A stretch of DNA of 64,000 nt, from assembly GCA_964424565.1 (NCBI GenBank), contig CAYRIZ010000002.1, positions 28,112 through 92,111 of the forward strand. Reading direction: 5' to 3'. The position numbers and the translations under genes are program-made. The stretch comes from Avisuccinivibrio sp964424565. Its GTDB lineage: Bacteria; Pseudomonadota; Gammaproteobacteria; Enterobacterales; Succinivibrionaceae. Shown in pieces: positions 53,076 through 60,916 of the stretch. Under the pieces are notes generated by a model. It was not told the DNA's origin and did no database searches. It was given only the letters and a program-made list of their open reading frames with translations. Positions within the stretch are counted from its first letter, which is position 1. Each line of letters begins with the position of its first letter.

Positions 53076-54365
53076 ATGTCCAACATTGCATCCCTGTCTG
53101 ACAAGCTCAGGCATATGCCGCGGGAGTATTACATCCTTTCCGCCCTGCTCTTCCTCTTCTTTGTGTCCTGGGCCGGCTGCTACTCCCTGCTGGCCATCTG
53201 GCTGCAGCGCTTCTTTAACTTAAACAGTCAGCAGACCGGCTTTACCTATGCCGTGTTCTCGGTTACTGCCTTCTGTCTGCAGCCGGTGTACGGCTTCATT
53301 CAGGACAAGCTGGTGCTGCGCCGCAACCTGATCTTTTATCTGGGCGTGCTGCTCTCCTGCTGCGGTCCCTACTACATCTTCGTGTGTGAGCCGCTGCTGA
53401 GCAGCAATACCATACTGGGCGGCGTAGCCGTGGGCATTTATATGGGCTTTGCCTATCAGGCCGGCATAGGTGTTCTGGAGTCCTATACCGAGCGTTTCGG
53501 CCGCCGCGCCGGCTTTGAGTACGGTCACGCCAGAATGTGGGGCTCCCTGGGCTGGGCTGCCACCGTGGCGGTAACCGGCATTTTCATCAACATAGATCCG
53601 CACATCAATTTCTGGATGTCCACCGTGGCCGGCCTGCTGTTCCTGCTCCTGCTGCTGCAGCTCAAGGACGGCAAGTTCTCCCTGTCCACAGCCGATGCCC
53701 ACCCGGCCGACGGCAAAAAACAGGGTGGCGTATCAGTCAAACAGGCCCTGGGACTGGCCACGCTGCCGCGCTTCTGGGCCCTGGCCATGTTTGTGGTCGG
53801 CTGCTCAGTCTATCTGGTTTACGATCAGCAGTTCATGGTCTACTTCTCCCACATGTTCGACAATCCCGAACAGGGCGCTGAAGTATACGGCTACCTCAAT
53901 TCAGTGCAGGTCTTTGTGGAAACAGGCTGCACCTTCCTGGCTCCCTTCCTGATCAACCGCATAGGCGCCAAGAACGGCCTGCTGCTGGGTGGTGCCATCA
54001 TGTTCTGCCGTATTTTCCTCTCCGGTGTAGTGGAAGGCCCGGCTGCTCTGGCCTGCGTCAAGCTGCTGCACGGTCCTGAAGTGCCTATAGTGATGATCTC
54101 ATTGTTCAAGTACATCACCACCCGCTTCAATCCGGCACTGTCGGCCACCATCTATCTGGTCGGCTATCAAATGGTGGGCCAGGTCTTTGGATCCATGCTC
54201 GCACCTATCGCCGGCTGGGGTTACGACAATTTCGGCTTTGCCGATACCTATATAGCCATGTCCATCATCGTACTGGCCACCACCGTGCTCTCCATCTTCC
54301 TGCTCAAGAGCAAGAGCGTGGCTGAGGAACAGGCCATCAATGCCGCCATGAAGGCCGGCAATTAA
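53076..54365 (+). CDS. cscB: Sucrose:proton symporter, LacY/CscB family
   Basis: Oligosaccharide:H+ symporter of the major facilitator superfamily. About 429 residues, 12 TM segments. Clear CscB/LacY text: SLLAIWLQRFFNLNSQQTGFTYAVFSV, YGFIQDKLVLRRNLIFYLGVLLSCCGPYYIFVCEPLL, LESYTERFGRRAGFEYGHARMWGSLGWA (Glu and Arg of the LacY sugar site), DPHINFWMS, VYGYLNSVQVFVET and KLLHGPEVPIVMISLFKYITTRFN. CscB-like rather than LacY is inferred from the sucrase gene 23 bases downstream. ATG 53,076 has GAGG 7 bases upstream; an open frame runs further upstream without support. Confidence 0.88.
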   Translation: MSNIASLSDKLRHMPREYYILSALLFLFFVSWAGCYSLLAIWLQRFFNLNSQQTGFTYAVFSVTAFCLQPVYGFIQDKLVLRRNLIFYLGVLLSCCGPYYIFVCEPLLSSNTILGGVAVGIYMGFAYQAGIGVLESYTERFGRRAGFEYGHARMWGSLGWAATVAVTGIFINIDPHINFWMSTVAGLLFLLLLLQLKDGKFSLSTADAHPADGKKQGGVSVKQALGLATLPRFWALAMFVVGCSVYLVYDQQFMVYFSHMFDNPEQGAEVYGYLNSVQVFVETGCTFLAPFLINRIGAKNGLLLGGAIMFCRIFLSGVVEGPAALACVKLLHGPEVPIVMISLFKYITTRFNPALSATIYLVGYQMVGQVFGSMLAPIAGWGYDNFGFADTYIAMSIIVLATTVLSIFLLKSKSVAEEQAINAAMKAGN

Positions 54366-54388
54366 TCAGCATCAGACAAGGAGTGTAT

Positions 54389-55840
54389 ATGAGTTTGACC
54401 GACAAACTGGCAGCTGCCGACGCTGCGGAAAATAAATTTGCCGCCGCCCTCAACAGACGCTGGTTCCCGCAGTATCACCTGGCCGCCCGCGGCGGCTGGG
54501 TCAATGATCCCAACGGCCTGTGCTATGCCCTGGGCAAATACCATCTTTTTTATCAGCATCATCCCTTCAGCACACAGTGGGGTCCCATGCACTGGGGCCA
54601 TGCCGTAAGCGAGGATCTGGTACACTGGCAGCATCTGCCCGAGGCCCTGGCCCCCAGCGAGGATTATGACCGTGACGGCTGCTTCTCCGGCTCGGCTGTG
54701 GAGCATGAAGGCCGGCTTTATTTAATCTATACCGGCCATGTCTTTACCGAGAAGTTTGGTGATGACAGCCATCTGCGTCAGGTACAGTGTCTGGCGGTAA
54801 GCGATGACGGCGTGCACTTCACCAAGCTGGGCGTCATCATAGAGCCGCCGGAGGGAGTAGCTCATTTCCGCGATCCCAAGGTAGACCGCCTGCCCGACGG
54901 CAGCTTCTATCTGGTGCTCGGTGCCCGCACCCCTGATGATGAAGGCCAGATCTGGCTGTATCACAGCCGCGATCTCAGACACTGGACCGGTCCTGAGGTG
55001 CTGCTGCGCGCCCGCGATCACGATCCGGCCTGCTTTATGTACGAATGCCCCGATCTCTTTGCCGTAGGAGACAAATACGTGATCGCCGCCAGCCCCATGG
55101 GCCTGCAGCATGATGGCATAGAAAAGAACAATCCCAGCATCACGCAGTGGCTGTGGGGCAGCTTTGACGGGCATACCTTCAGGCCGGAGAGTGAATTTAC
55201 CGAGGTGGATCAGGGGCTGAGCTTCTATGCCACCCAAAGCTGCGCCGCCCCGGACGGCAGAAGGATCCTGAGCGCCTGGATGAATATGTGGCATCTCAAC
55301 TTCCCTGAGGAAAATGACGGCTGGAATGGTGCCTTCACCCTGCTGCGGGAAGTCACTCTGGAAGACGGACGCCTCTGCCAGCGTCCGGTGCGCGAGGTGG
55401 AAAAGCTGGTCACCGCCTGTGAGGGAATCCCCGACTTTAAGCTGAGCAATGCCTCACAGGAGCTGTGTGCCGATGCGCGGGCCGTACGCCTGCAGCTGAC
55501 GCTCACCGGGCAGGCCGAACAGTGTGGTCTGGCGCTGGGTCACTCCCTGGTGCTGACGCTGGACCGGCAGCATCAGGAACTCTCTGTGGTGCGCACCGAC
55601 CGCGGTTTATATATGCCCCGCTCCATCAGGATCGATGTCTCCAAACCGGTAAGCCTGGATATCTTCATCGATCTGAGTTCAGTGGAGGTTTTTGTCAATC
55701 AGGGTGAAAAGGTGCTGACCTCCAGGATCTTCCCGCAGCATGACCGCAGCCTGCTGGCCTTTGCCGCCAATGGTGAGGCTTCCTTTGCCGCCGTCAAAGT
55801 GTCCGCGCTGGCTCATGCTGTAGATCAGGTGGTCTATTAA
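54389..55840 (+). CDS. cscA: Sucrose hydrolase / beta-fructofuranosidase (GH32)
   Basis: Cytoplasmic hydrolysis of imported sucrose to glucose and fructose. 483 residues, GH32: nucleophile motif GGWVNDPNGLCYALG, YHLFYQHHPFSTQWGPMHWGHAVSEDLVHW, FSGSAVEHEG, HFRDPKV (RDP), YECPDLFAVGDKYV (acid/base Glu), and a C-terminal beta-sandwich domain. No signal peptide. Partner permease is a proton symporter and no PTS IIBC is present, so free sucrose rather than sucrose-6-phosphate is the likely substrate (inference). ATG 54,389 has AAGGAG 5 bases upstream. Confidence 0.9.
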   Translation: MSLTDKLAAADAAENKFAAALNRRWFPQYHLAARGGWVNDPNGLCYALGKYHLFYQHHPFSTQWGPMHWGHAVSEDLVHWQHLPEALAPSEDYDRDGCFSGSAVEHEGRLYLIYTGHVFTEKFGDDSHLRQVQCLAVSDDGVHFTKLGVIIEPPEGVAHFRDPKVDRLPDGSFYLVLGARTPDDEGQIWLYHSRDLRHWTGPEVLLRARDHDPACFMYECPDLFAVGDKYVIAASPMGLQHDGIEKNNPSITQWLWGSFDGHTFRPESEFTEVDQGLSFYATQSCAAPDGRRILSAWMNMWHLNFPEENDGWNGAFTLLREVTLEDGRLCQRPVREVEKLVTACEGIPDFKLSNASQELCADARAVRLQLTLTGQAEQCGLALGHSLVLTLDRQHQELSVVRTDRGLYMPRSIRIDVSKPVSLDIFIDLSSVEVFVNQGEKVLTSRIFPQHDRSLLAFAANGEASFAAVKVSALAHAVDQVVY

Positions 55841-55875
55841 TCTAATCGCTCTGCAGACCAGGCAGACTGCAGGCA

Positions 55876-55902
55876 GAAAAAACCCCGTCTCTGTAGGCGG
55901 GG
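55876..55902 (-). terminator. Rho-independent terminator between sucrase and the DtxR-family gene
   Basis: Stem CCCCGTCT / AGGCGGGG (one wobble), tetraloop; TTTTTT follows on the minus strand, so it suits the DtxR-family gene. It may also stop sucrase transcripts from the other side. Confidence 0.75.
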
Positions 55903-55946
55903 CTTGGGCAGGCGATAAAACAAAATGTCTGCTGAAACAACAAATA

Positions 55947-56432
55947 TCAGCTCAGATCTGTACCTGCCAGCACCGGGGAGGGCGGAATTAAGCCCTTTTC
56001 TTCCAGATAACGCCTGATGCCGTTCATGGTCACGGAAGAGACCACATGCTCTATGCGGCAGGCATCATGCTCGGCCAGATCAAAAGGCACTCCGGCAGTT
56101 TCCTGCAGAAACAAAGTCAGCAGCTGATGACGCTCAAAGACTGAGGAAGCCAGATGCTGTCCTTCAGGAGTAAACACTATGGCCCCGGAGCTTAAAATCT
56201 TAATCAGGCCTTTTTCCTTCAGCTGAGCCAGAGCCCGGCTGACACTGGGTTTGCTCAGTCCCAGCTCATTGGCAATATCAATGGCCCTTACTATGCCGGC
56301 CTCATTGCGGGCCTTAATCACCAGGATGGTTTCCAGATAATTTTCACCGGACTCAGCCAGTACGCCGGTCCTGCTGGGCACAGCCTCCATCACTGCGTCC
56401 TGAGCAGTAGGTACTTGATTTGATTGCGTCAT
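55947..56432 (-). CDS. DtxR-family metal-dependent transcriptional regulator
   Basis: About 161 residues. Winged helix (about 28-92) with ENYLETILVIKARNEAGIVRAIDIANELGLSKPSVSRALAQLKEKGLI, then the dimerisation/metal-binding domain HLASSVFERHQLLTLFLQETAG and AEHDACRIEHVVS. His102, Cys125, Glu128 and His129 match the family's metal ligands; Cys at that position is found in iron-sensing DtxR/IdeR types rather than MntR types. No SH3 domain. I choose ATG 56,432; upstream codons in the open frame are not family-like. Downstream of the Fur-like gene, with a terminator between. Confidence 0.88.
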   Translation of the reverse strand: MTQSNQVPTAQDAVMEAVPSRTGVLAESGENYLETILVIKARNEAGIVRAIDIANELGLSKPSVSRALAQLKEKGLIKILSSGAIVFTPEGQHLASSVFERHQLLTLFLQETAGVPFDLAEHDACRIEHVVSSVTMNGIRRYLEEKGLIPPSPVLAGTDLS

Positions 56433-56593
56433 AAGCTCAAAGGCCCTTCTTTCTGCTTTGGGAAAACAGAAATCAGGACACTTCCTCCTTTCTGATTTTT
56501 GGACTGTCCGGTGCCCGGTGGAGCACCGCATTTATTATGAACTGCAGCTGCAGGGACTTAATCTGCAGCAACATGCGTATCGGGACTGACTAC

Positions 56594-56618
56594 GCAAAAT
56601 ACCGCCGCACAGGCGGCT
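56594..56618 (-). terminator. Rho-independent terminator after the Fur-like gene
   Basis: On the minus strand GCCGCC / GGCGGT (one wobble), 5-base loop, then ATTTTGC, 14 bases beyond the Fur-like stop. Confidence 0.6.
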
Positions 56619-56631
56619 AAGAGATCCGGAT

Positions 56632-57078
56632 TTAATTGATTACGGTGACGTTGATTTTTTCGCCGTTCAAGGTCAGCTGTATGGAATTGTTGACCCCGAT
56701 TACACCTGCTGAAATCAGACCCAGGCGTATGATATTGGACAGTTTGAGATTGTCGCTTACCGTCAGCTTTCTGCCGCGGACATCGTGAATGTGGCCCAGC
56801 TCCGGCTGCACCGGGCACATGCCCAGATTGCGGGATTTGGACAATACCCCTATCTGCTCCAGGCGGTTGATCAGCCGGTAGACGGTGGCAATGCCCAAAT
56901 CAGGCACATACTCCTTGGCTTCATACCACAATTCCTTGGGTGAGGTGCATTTGCTGCGCATCAGGATATCTATGATATGCCGCCGCTGCACAGTCATGCG
57001 CAAACCGCTCTCTTCGAGTTTGCGCAGCGTCTCTTCGGAGAGGTTGCCAATTTCGTATTGTGGATTCTGCTCTTGCAA
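56632..57078 (-). CDS. Fur-family regulator with degenerate metal-binding domain
   Basis: 148 residues. Residues 14-85 are a Fur winged helix: EETLRKLEESGLRMTVQRRHIIDIL, SPKELWYEAKEYVPDLGIATVYRLINRLEQIGVLSK. In the second domain His96 and His98 (GHIHDV) remain where Fur has HDH, but the CxxC that follows is RGRK. In the final strand (GVIGVNNSIQLTLNGE) the usual His is Ser98-like Ser and the Cys is missing. So the fold seems kept while most metal ligands are lost. Start is TTG 57,078, with GAGGG 8 bases upstream. Lies between the Cys-rich membrane protein and the DtxR-family gene. Confidence 0.8.
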   Translation of the reverse strand: MQEQNPQYEIGNLSEETLRKLEESGLRMTVQRRHIIDILMRSKCTSPKELWYEAKEYVPDLGIATVYRLINRLEQIGVLSKSRNLGMCPVQPELGHIHDVRGRKLTVSDNLKLSNIIRLGLISAGVIGVNNSIQLTLNGEKINVTVIN

Positions 57079-57206
57079 AATTACGCCCTCAGATTACACC
57101 TGCTGTTTCTGCTTTTAATTTTGAACATAATATCCCAAAGTCCATTTTTCAAGTGCGATGCACGCTGTTTTTTCAGCAAAAGGCCGCAGCCGGCCCGCAT
57201 CAAAGG

Positions 57207-57401
57207 CTACTGCTTTTTGTCGCAGCAGGATTTGTGCTTATTTGGCAGTTTGTCACTGTCAGTGCTGCCGCAGGTGCAGTGATCCTCCCCGCAGCCGCAG
57301 CCGCCCTCCCTGCCACTGATGGCACGCAGCGCCCTTCTGATGCCGCAGAAAAACAGGTAAGCGGCACAGATTACAACTACAAATAAAATAAACTTTGCCA
57401 T
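57207..57401 (-). CDS. Small Cys-rich membrane protein, FeoB-associated type
   Basis: 64 residues. One TM segment (about 3-20), a basic stretch (RRALRAISGR), then a Cys-rich tail GGCGCGEDHCTCGS ... HKSCCDKKQ. This matches the style of FeoB-associated Cys-rich membrane proteins, which normally follow feoAB; feoAB is not in this window. ATG 57,401 has GGAGGG 5 bases upstream, and a near-consensus promoter precedes it. It may bind metal at the inner membrane. Confidence 0.75.
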   Translation of the reverse strand: MAKFILFVVVICAAYLFFCGIRRALRAISGREGGCGCGEDHCTCGSTDSDKLPNKHKSCCDKKQ

Positions 57402-57421
57402 GTACCCTCCGATAAGCCATA

Positions 57422-57437
57422 GCTAACTCAAGTTAGC
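57422..57437. promoter_or_regulatory. Palindromic operator candidate (DtxR-box-like)
   Basis: GCTAACT-CA-AGTTAGC, perfect 7-bp arms, starting 2 bases downstream of the -10 element on the minus strand, so it would cover the transcription start. Its TTAGC/GCTAA arms resemble DtxR/IdeR boxes. The DtxR-family gene two genes downstream is the obvious candidate regulator. Confidence 0.65.
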
Positions 57438-57439
57438 CT

Positions 57440-57468
57440 ACTATACCACGGACGCTGACTGCTGTCAG
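57440..57468 (-). promoter_or_regulatory. Near-consensus sigma-70 promoter of the metal-regulation group
   Basis: CTGACA (5/6) and TATAGT (5/6) separated by 17 bases on the minus strand, 39 bases before the Cys-rich membrane protein start. The palindrome described separately abuts the -10. Confidence 0.75.
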
Positions 57469-57493
57469 CAGTACCCGGGGACCCCGGGCCGGC

Positions 57494-58159
57494 TTAGAAA
57501 GGAGACTGAAAAAGCAAAGACAGCACAAAACCCAGCGCAAAGATGCCCAGCAGTATAGCCCCGGTCAGCCGCAGGGCTATTTTGCCGGCAGCCTTGTTTT
57601 CATAGCGGGCGCCTATACGCCTGATTTCACGGTGATTTAGGCTCTGCAGCAGCTCGCTGGCATTGGTACCGCCGCCAGACACCGGCCGGCCGGCGGCTGC
57701 GGCAAAACCGGTGACGGTGTAATAGACAAAGGCATAGCCCATGGCCGTACGCTGCTGACTGCGCTCCTGCACCTCCAGCAGGGTATTGCCGCCCAGGGAG
57801 CGGCACAGTGAGGCCAGCTCCACGTAGGAACGCTGCCGCACCCTGGTGGTACGGCTCAGGCGGATCTTGCCCACATCGAGGATTTCATAGCCGTCGCGCA
57901 AATGGCCTTTTTCAAAACTCACCTCAGAAGGCAGCTCATAGCTGCGGTCATCGGCGGCGGTGGCTGTTTGTTCAGGCCGGAGGGAACGCACTTTGCCGGC
58001 CTCATTCAGGGTAAATTCAGCCCGGGTATTGAGCATGAGAAAATCAAAGAGCTCAGGCTCCTCCAGCCCTTCCCGGGCAAAGCCTATAGCTCTGCCGTCC
58101 TCACACTGCAGCATCCCTATTTGATCAATGAAGTTGATTGCGCTGATCACGCCCTGCAT
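57494..58159 (-). CDS. Cold-shock-like OB domain protein with C-terminal TM, unknown
   Basis: About 221 residues. Residues 1-62 resemble a cold-shock/OB domain (MQGVISAINFIDQIGMLQCEDGRAIGF ... FTLNEAGKVRSLRP). The middle (about 95-165) contains RQRSYVELASLCRSLGGNTLLEVQE and an aromatic strand GYAFVYYTVTGFAA, reminiscent of YbjQ-type or lipid-interacting folds but not firmly assignable. One TM segment lies at about 197-216. ATG 58,159 has AGGAG 7 bases upstream; a longer frame to 58,234 lacks an SD. Function unknown. Confidence 0.7.
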   Translation of the reverse strand: MQGVISAINFIDQIGMLQCEDGRAIGFAREGLEEPELFDFLMLNTRAEFTLNEAGKVRSLRPEQTATAADDRSYELPSEVSFEKGHLRDGYEILDVGKIRLSRTTRVRQRSYVELASLCRSLGGNTLLEVQERSQQRTAMGYAFVYYTVTGFAAAAGRPVSGGGTNASELLQSLNHREIRRIGARYENKAAGKIALRLTGAILLGIFALGFVLSLLFQSPF

Positions 58160-58314
58160 AGTCTGCTCCTGAAGATTTTTCCCCCTATTCTGCAGGCCGT
58201 CCCGCAAAAAAACAAGCCCCGCCGGCGGACACAAAACAGCCTGCTCCCCAAGCGGGCAAAGCAGGCCGTGTCTCAGTCTCTGAGGCTGCAGGCTGCAGCC
58301 TCAGAGCATGAGGA

Positions 58315-60042
58315 TTAATCCATCTGCATGGAGTGCGTGCCCTGACGCAGCAGACGCAGATGCTGAACCATGATGGAAATGCCCAGGGCCACCATCAGTA
58401 TAGCCATTACAAACAGGAAGCTGCCGGAGAAGACCAGCACCAGGCTCTGTCCCCACTGCTGCTGCACTATTTGTGCTATGCCCCACAGGCTCATCACCAT
58501 CATGAAGATCATGGGCACAAAGGCCAGATACCACTTGCTGTTCTTCATCAGCAGATAGAGGGTAATGCCCAGGAAGGTCAGGGCGGCCATCAGCTGATTG
58601 GAAGCACCGAATATGGGCCAGATGGAGGCAGCGGAGCCGGAAAGGGCCATTAGTATGGAAGCACCCACAATGATGAAGGCAGCCAGGAAGGGATTGGTGA
58701 TCACCTTGCGCCAGGCCGGCAGCTCAGGCTTGTTCTCTATTTCCACCAGTTCCTCACCCAGACGGGCCGGCTTGTACTGCCGCGGCATAAAGACCTCCTG
58801 CCACAGGAAGCGGGCCAGACGGGTGGCGGTGTCCAGCGAGGTCATCATAAAGGCGGAAATGGCCAGAGAGATGAAGACACGGGCATAGTTCTCCGGAATA
58901 CCCAGGGCAGCGGAGAAGGAGGCAATGCCGGTGGCAAAGGCCATGGGCTGATTCTTGCCCAGCTCGGTAAAGGTGGCCTGATCCATGGCCATGACGGCCA
59001 CCAGCGCCATCACGCCGAGCACACCCTCTACTATCATGCTGCCGTAACCTATGGTCACTATGTCCTTTTCATTGTTGATCTGCTTGGAGGTAGTGCCGGA
59101 GGCTACCAGGGCATGGAAACCCGAGCAGGCACCGCAGGCAATGAAGATGAACAGTGCCGGGATCATGGAGGTCATGCTGCCGTCAGCGGTCACCGCCTCC
59201 CAGCCGTTGAAGGAGGAGAGATTAATCTGCGGGTTGTATACCAAAATGGACACAAAGCCCAGCAGCAGCATACCGTAGAGCAGATAGGAGTTTAAATAAT
59301 CGCGAGGCTGCAGCAGCCACTGTACAGGCACCACGGAGGCGGCAAAAATATACACGGCCAGCACGCCAATCCACAAATAGGTGGACTCCTGCATGGACAG
59401 GCCCATGGCGGTTAAATCCAGAGGCAGGGCATTGCCCACCACCACGGTTAAAAATACCAGCGGCACAAAAACCAGCGAGGCGTTTCTGAGGCTGATCCCC
59501 AGCTTGTTGGTGCAGAAGGCAAAGGCCGGAGCCATGGTAATAAAGATGAGCGAGGCGGTGGCCACAGCCGGGATAGCGGCAAACATGCCGGCAATCAGCA
59601 GGGTGAAAATGGCTACGATCAGCACCAGGCAGGCCAGGCAGAAGACCAAAAAGATCTGCCGGCCGGAAAAGCCCATCAGGCGCTCCATGATGGAGGAAAT
59701 GGACTTGCCTTTGTTGCGCACGGAAAGGGTCAGGGCAGCAAAGTCATGGAAGGCGCCGACGAAGACGCAGCCGATTAAAATCCAGATTAAGGCCGGAAGC
59801 CAGCCGAAATAGGCGGCCATGATGGGTCCTACTATGGGACCGGGGCCGGCGATGGAGGCAAAGTGATGCCCGAACAGAACTATACGCGGGGTAGGCACGA
59901 AATCTATGCCGTCATAGCAGGTGTGGGCCGGAGTGGGACGGGAAGGATCCAGGGCAAATACCCGCTTTAAAAATCCGCCGTAAATAAAATAAGCTGCAAC
60001 AAAATATGCAAGGCAGATACAAAACAACAAACTGCCGCTCAT
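58315..60042 (-). CDS. cstA: CstA-family pyruvate/peptide transporter
   Basis: Carbon-starvation family transporter; E. coli members BtsT and CstA take up pyruvate and CstA was first linked to peptides. About 575 residues, roughly 15 TM segments, shorter than E. coli CstA (701). Signature text: HTCYDGIDFVPTPRIVLFGHHFASIAGPGPIVGPIMAAYFGWLPALIWI, GAFHDFAALTLSVRNKGKSI, IACGACSGFHALVASGTTSKQINNEKD, SLDTATRLARFLWQE and IWPIFGASNQLMAALTFLGITLYL. ATG 60,042 has GGGAG 6 bases upstream. Closest to the shorter anaerobe-type CstA proteins. Confidence 0.93.
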   Translation of the reverse strand: MSGSLLFCICLAYFVAAYFIYGGFLKRVFALDPSRPTPAHTCYDGIDFVPTPRIVLFGHHFASIAGPGPIVGPIMAAYFGWLPALIWILIGCVFVGAFHDFAALTLSVRNKGKSISSIMERLMGFSGRQIFLVFCLACLVLIVAIFTLLIAGMFAAIPAVATASLIFITMAPAFAFCTNKLGISLRNASLVFVPLVFLTVVVGNALPLDLTAMGLSMQESTYLWIGVLAVYIFAASVVPVQWLLQPRDYLNSYLLYGMLLLGFVSILVYNPQINLSSFNGWEAVTADGSMTSMIPALFIFIACGACSGFHALVASGTTSKQINNEKDIVTIGYGSMIVEGVLGVMALVAVMAMDQATFTELGKNQPMAFATGIASFSAALGIPENYARVFISLAISAFMMTSLDTATRLARFLWQEVFMPRQYKPARLGEELVEIENKPELPAWRKVITNPFLAAFIIVGASILMALSGSAASIWPIFGASNQLMAALTFLGITLYLLMKNSKWYLAFVPMIFMMVMSLWGIAQIVQQQWGQSLVLVFSGSFLFVMAILMVALGISIMVQHLRLLRQGTHSMQMD

Positions 60043-60404
60043 AACATCTCCCTTAAGCATAGGCTTAAGTAAATTCGATCTCAAAACATACGCTGCAGGG
60101 ATAATCAGCCAGGCAGAGCAGGTCAGCTCAGCGGCATCAAGGGACCGCGGACTTACAGATCAGGTCCGGTCCGGCGACAACCCCCGGGAAAAGGGTAATT
60201 TCCCTGGGCACAAACTGCCGTGGCCGGTAAGGGCAGCATCAGCAGTCTCCCTGTGGCGCACATTATGCGCTGAATGCGATCAGATCACAAGAATGAGGGC
60301 GCGGCAAAGCGCTTGTCTAAGCCAGAAAGGAGCAGATCCGCCCCGCAGTGGATAGTGCCTTATATTGGTGCACCCGGCGGGACGGCAGGAGAAAAAAAGC
60401 AGGA
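60043..60404. other. Intergenic region upstream of cstA
   Basis: 362 bases without a credible gene; presumably holds the cstA promoter, but no clear hexamers or CRP-type palindrome were found by eye. Confidence 0.5.
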
Positions 60405-60914
60405 TCAGCAGTGGACAAAATGCAGCGCCAGATCCTGTTTTTTCTTCAGGGTCTCGGCATAGGCACGAATACTTTGGTTGCAGGTGCGCAGATCCAAACT
60501 CTGCGCCTCATCGGCCTCCAGATAACGGGCCAGTCCCTCCTCATCTGCGGCCAGCTCAGGCGGCACCAGGCCTGATCCCACCAGACAGGAAGGCATCAGG
60601 CAGTAGAGATGCTCCTCGCAGCGCATCACCTGCCCCTGATGCACAAAACCTGCGGCATAAGGCCTGAACCCAAAACTCATGCCCTCCTGCAGCTGCAGGC
60701 TGTCAAAAGGCTGCAGCTCCGCCGGTACGGCGGCCGTGCCGTTCTGCCCGGCGCGGTACTGCACCCCGCCGGCCTCAAAGAAACGTTCCCCGGGAGCATA
60801 GGCAAAAGCCCGGGCGATGATTTCAGCGCTCTGCGCCAGACTGCAGCTGCCGTCCAGAGCCACCAGGCGCCAGACTGCGGCGCTCTGCAGATTAATTTTC
60901 AGTAAATACTGCAT
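60405..60914 (-). CDS. Plasmid pRiA4b ORF-3-like protein
   Basis: 169 residues. The start YLLKINLQSAAVWRLVALDGSCSLAQSAEIIARAFAYAPGERFFEAGGVQY fits the pRiA4b ORF-3-like pattern (KI.L....WR.......L..L...I..AF.....F). Function of that family is not established. Its ATG lies 2 bases after the stop of the large Sel1/TPR-like gene, so the two are coupled. Confidence 0.65.
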   Translation of the reverse strand: MQYLLKINLQSAAVWRLVALDGSCSLAQSAEIIARAFAYAPGERFFEAGGVQYRAGQNGTAAVPAELQPFDSLQLQEGMSFGFRPYAAGFVHQGQVMRCEEHLYCLMPSCLVGSGLVPPELAADEEGLARYLEADEAQSLDLRTCNQSIRAYAETLKKKQDLALHFVHC

Positions 60915-60916
60915 CT

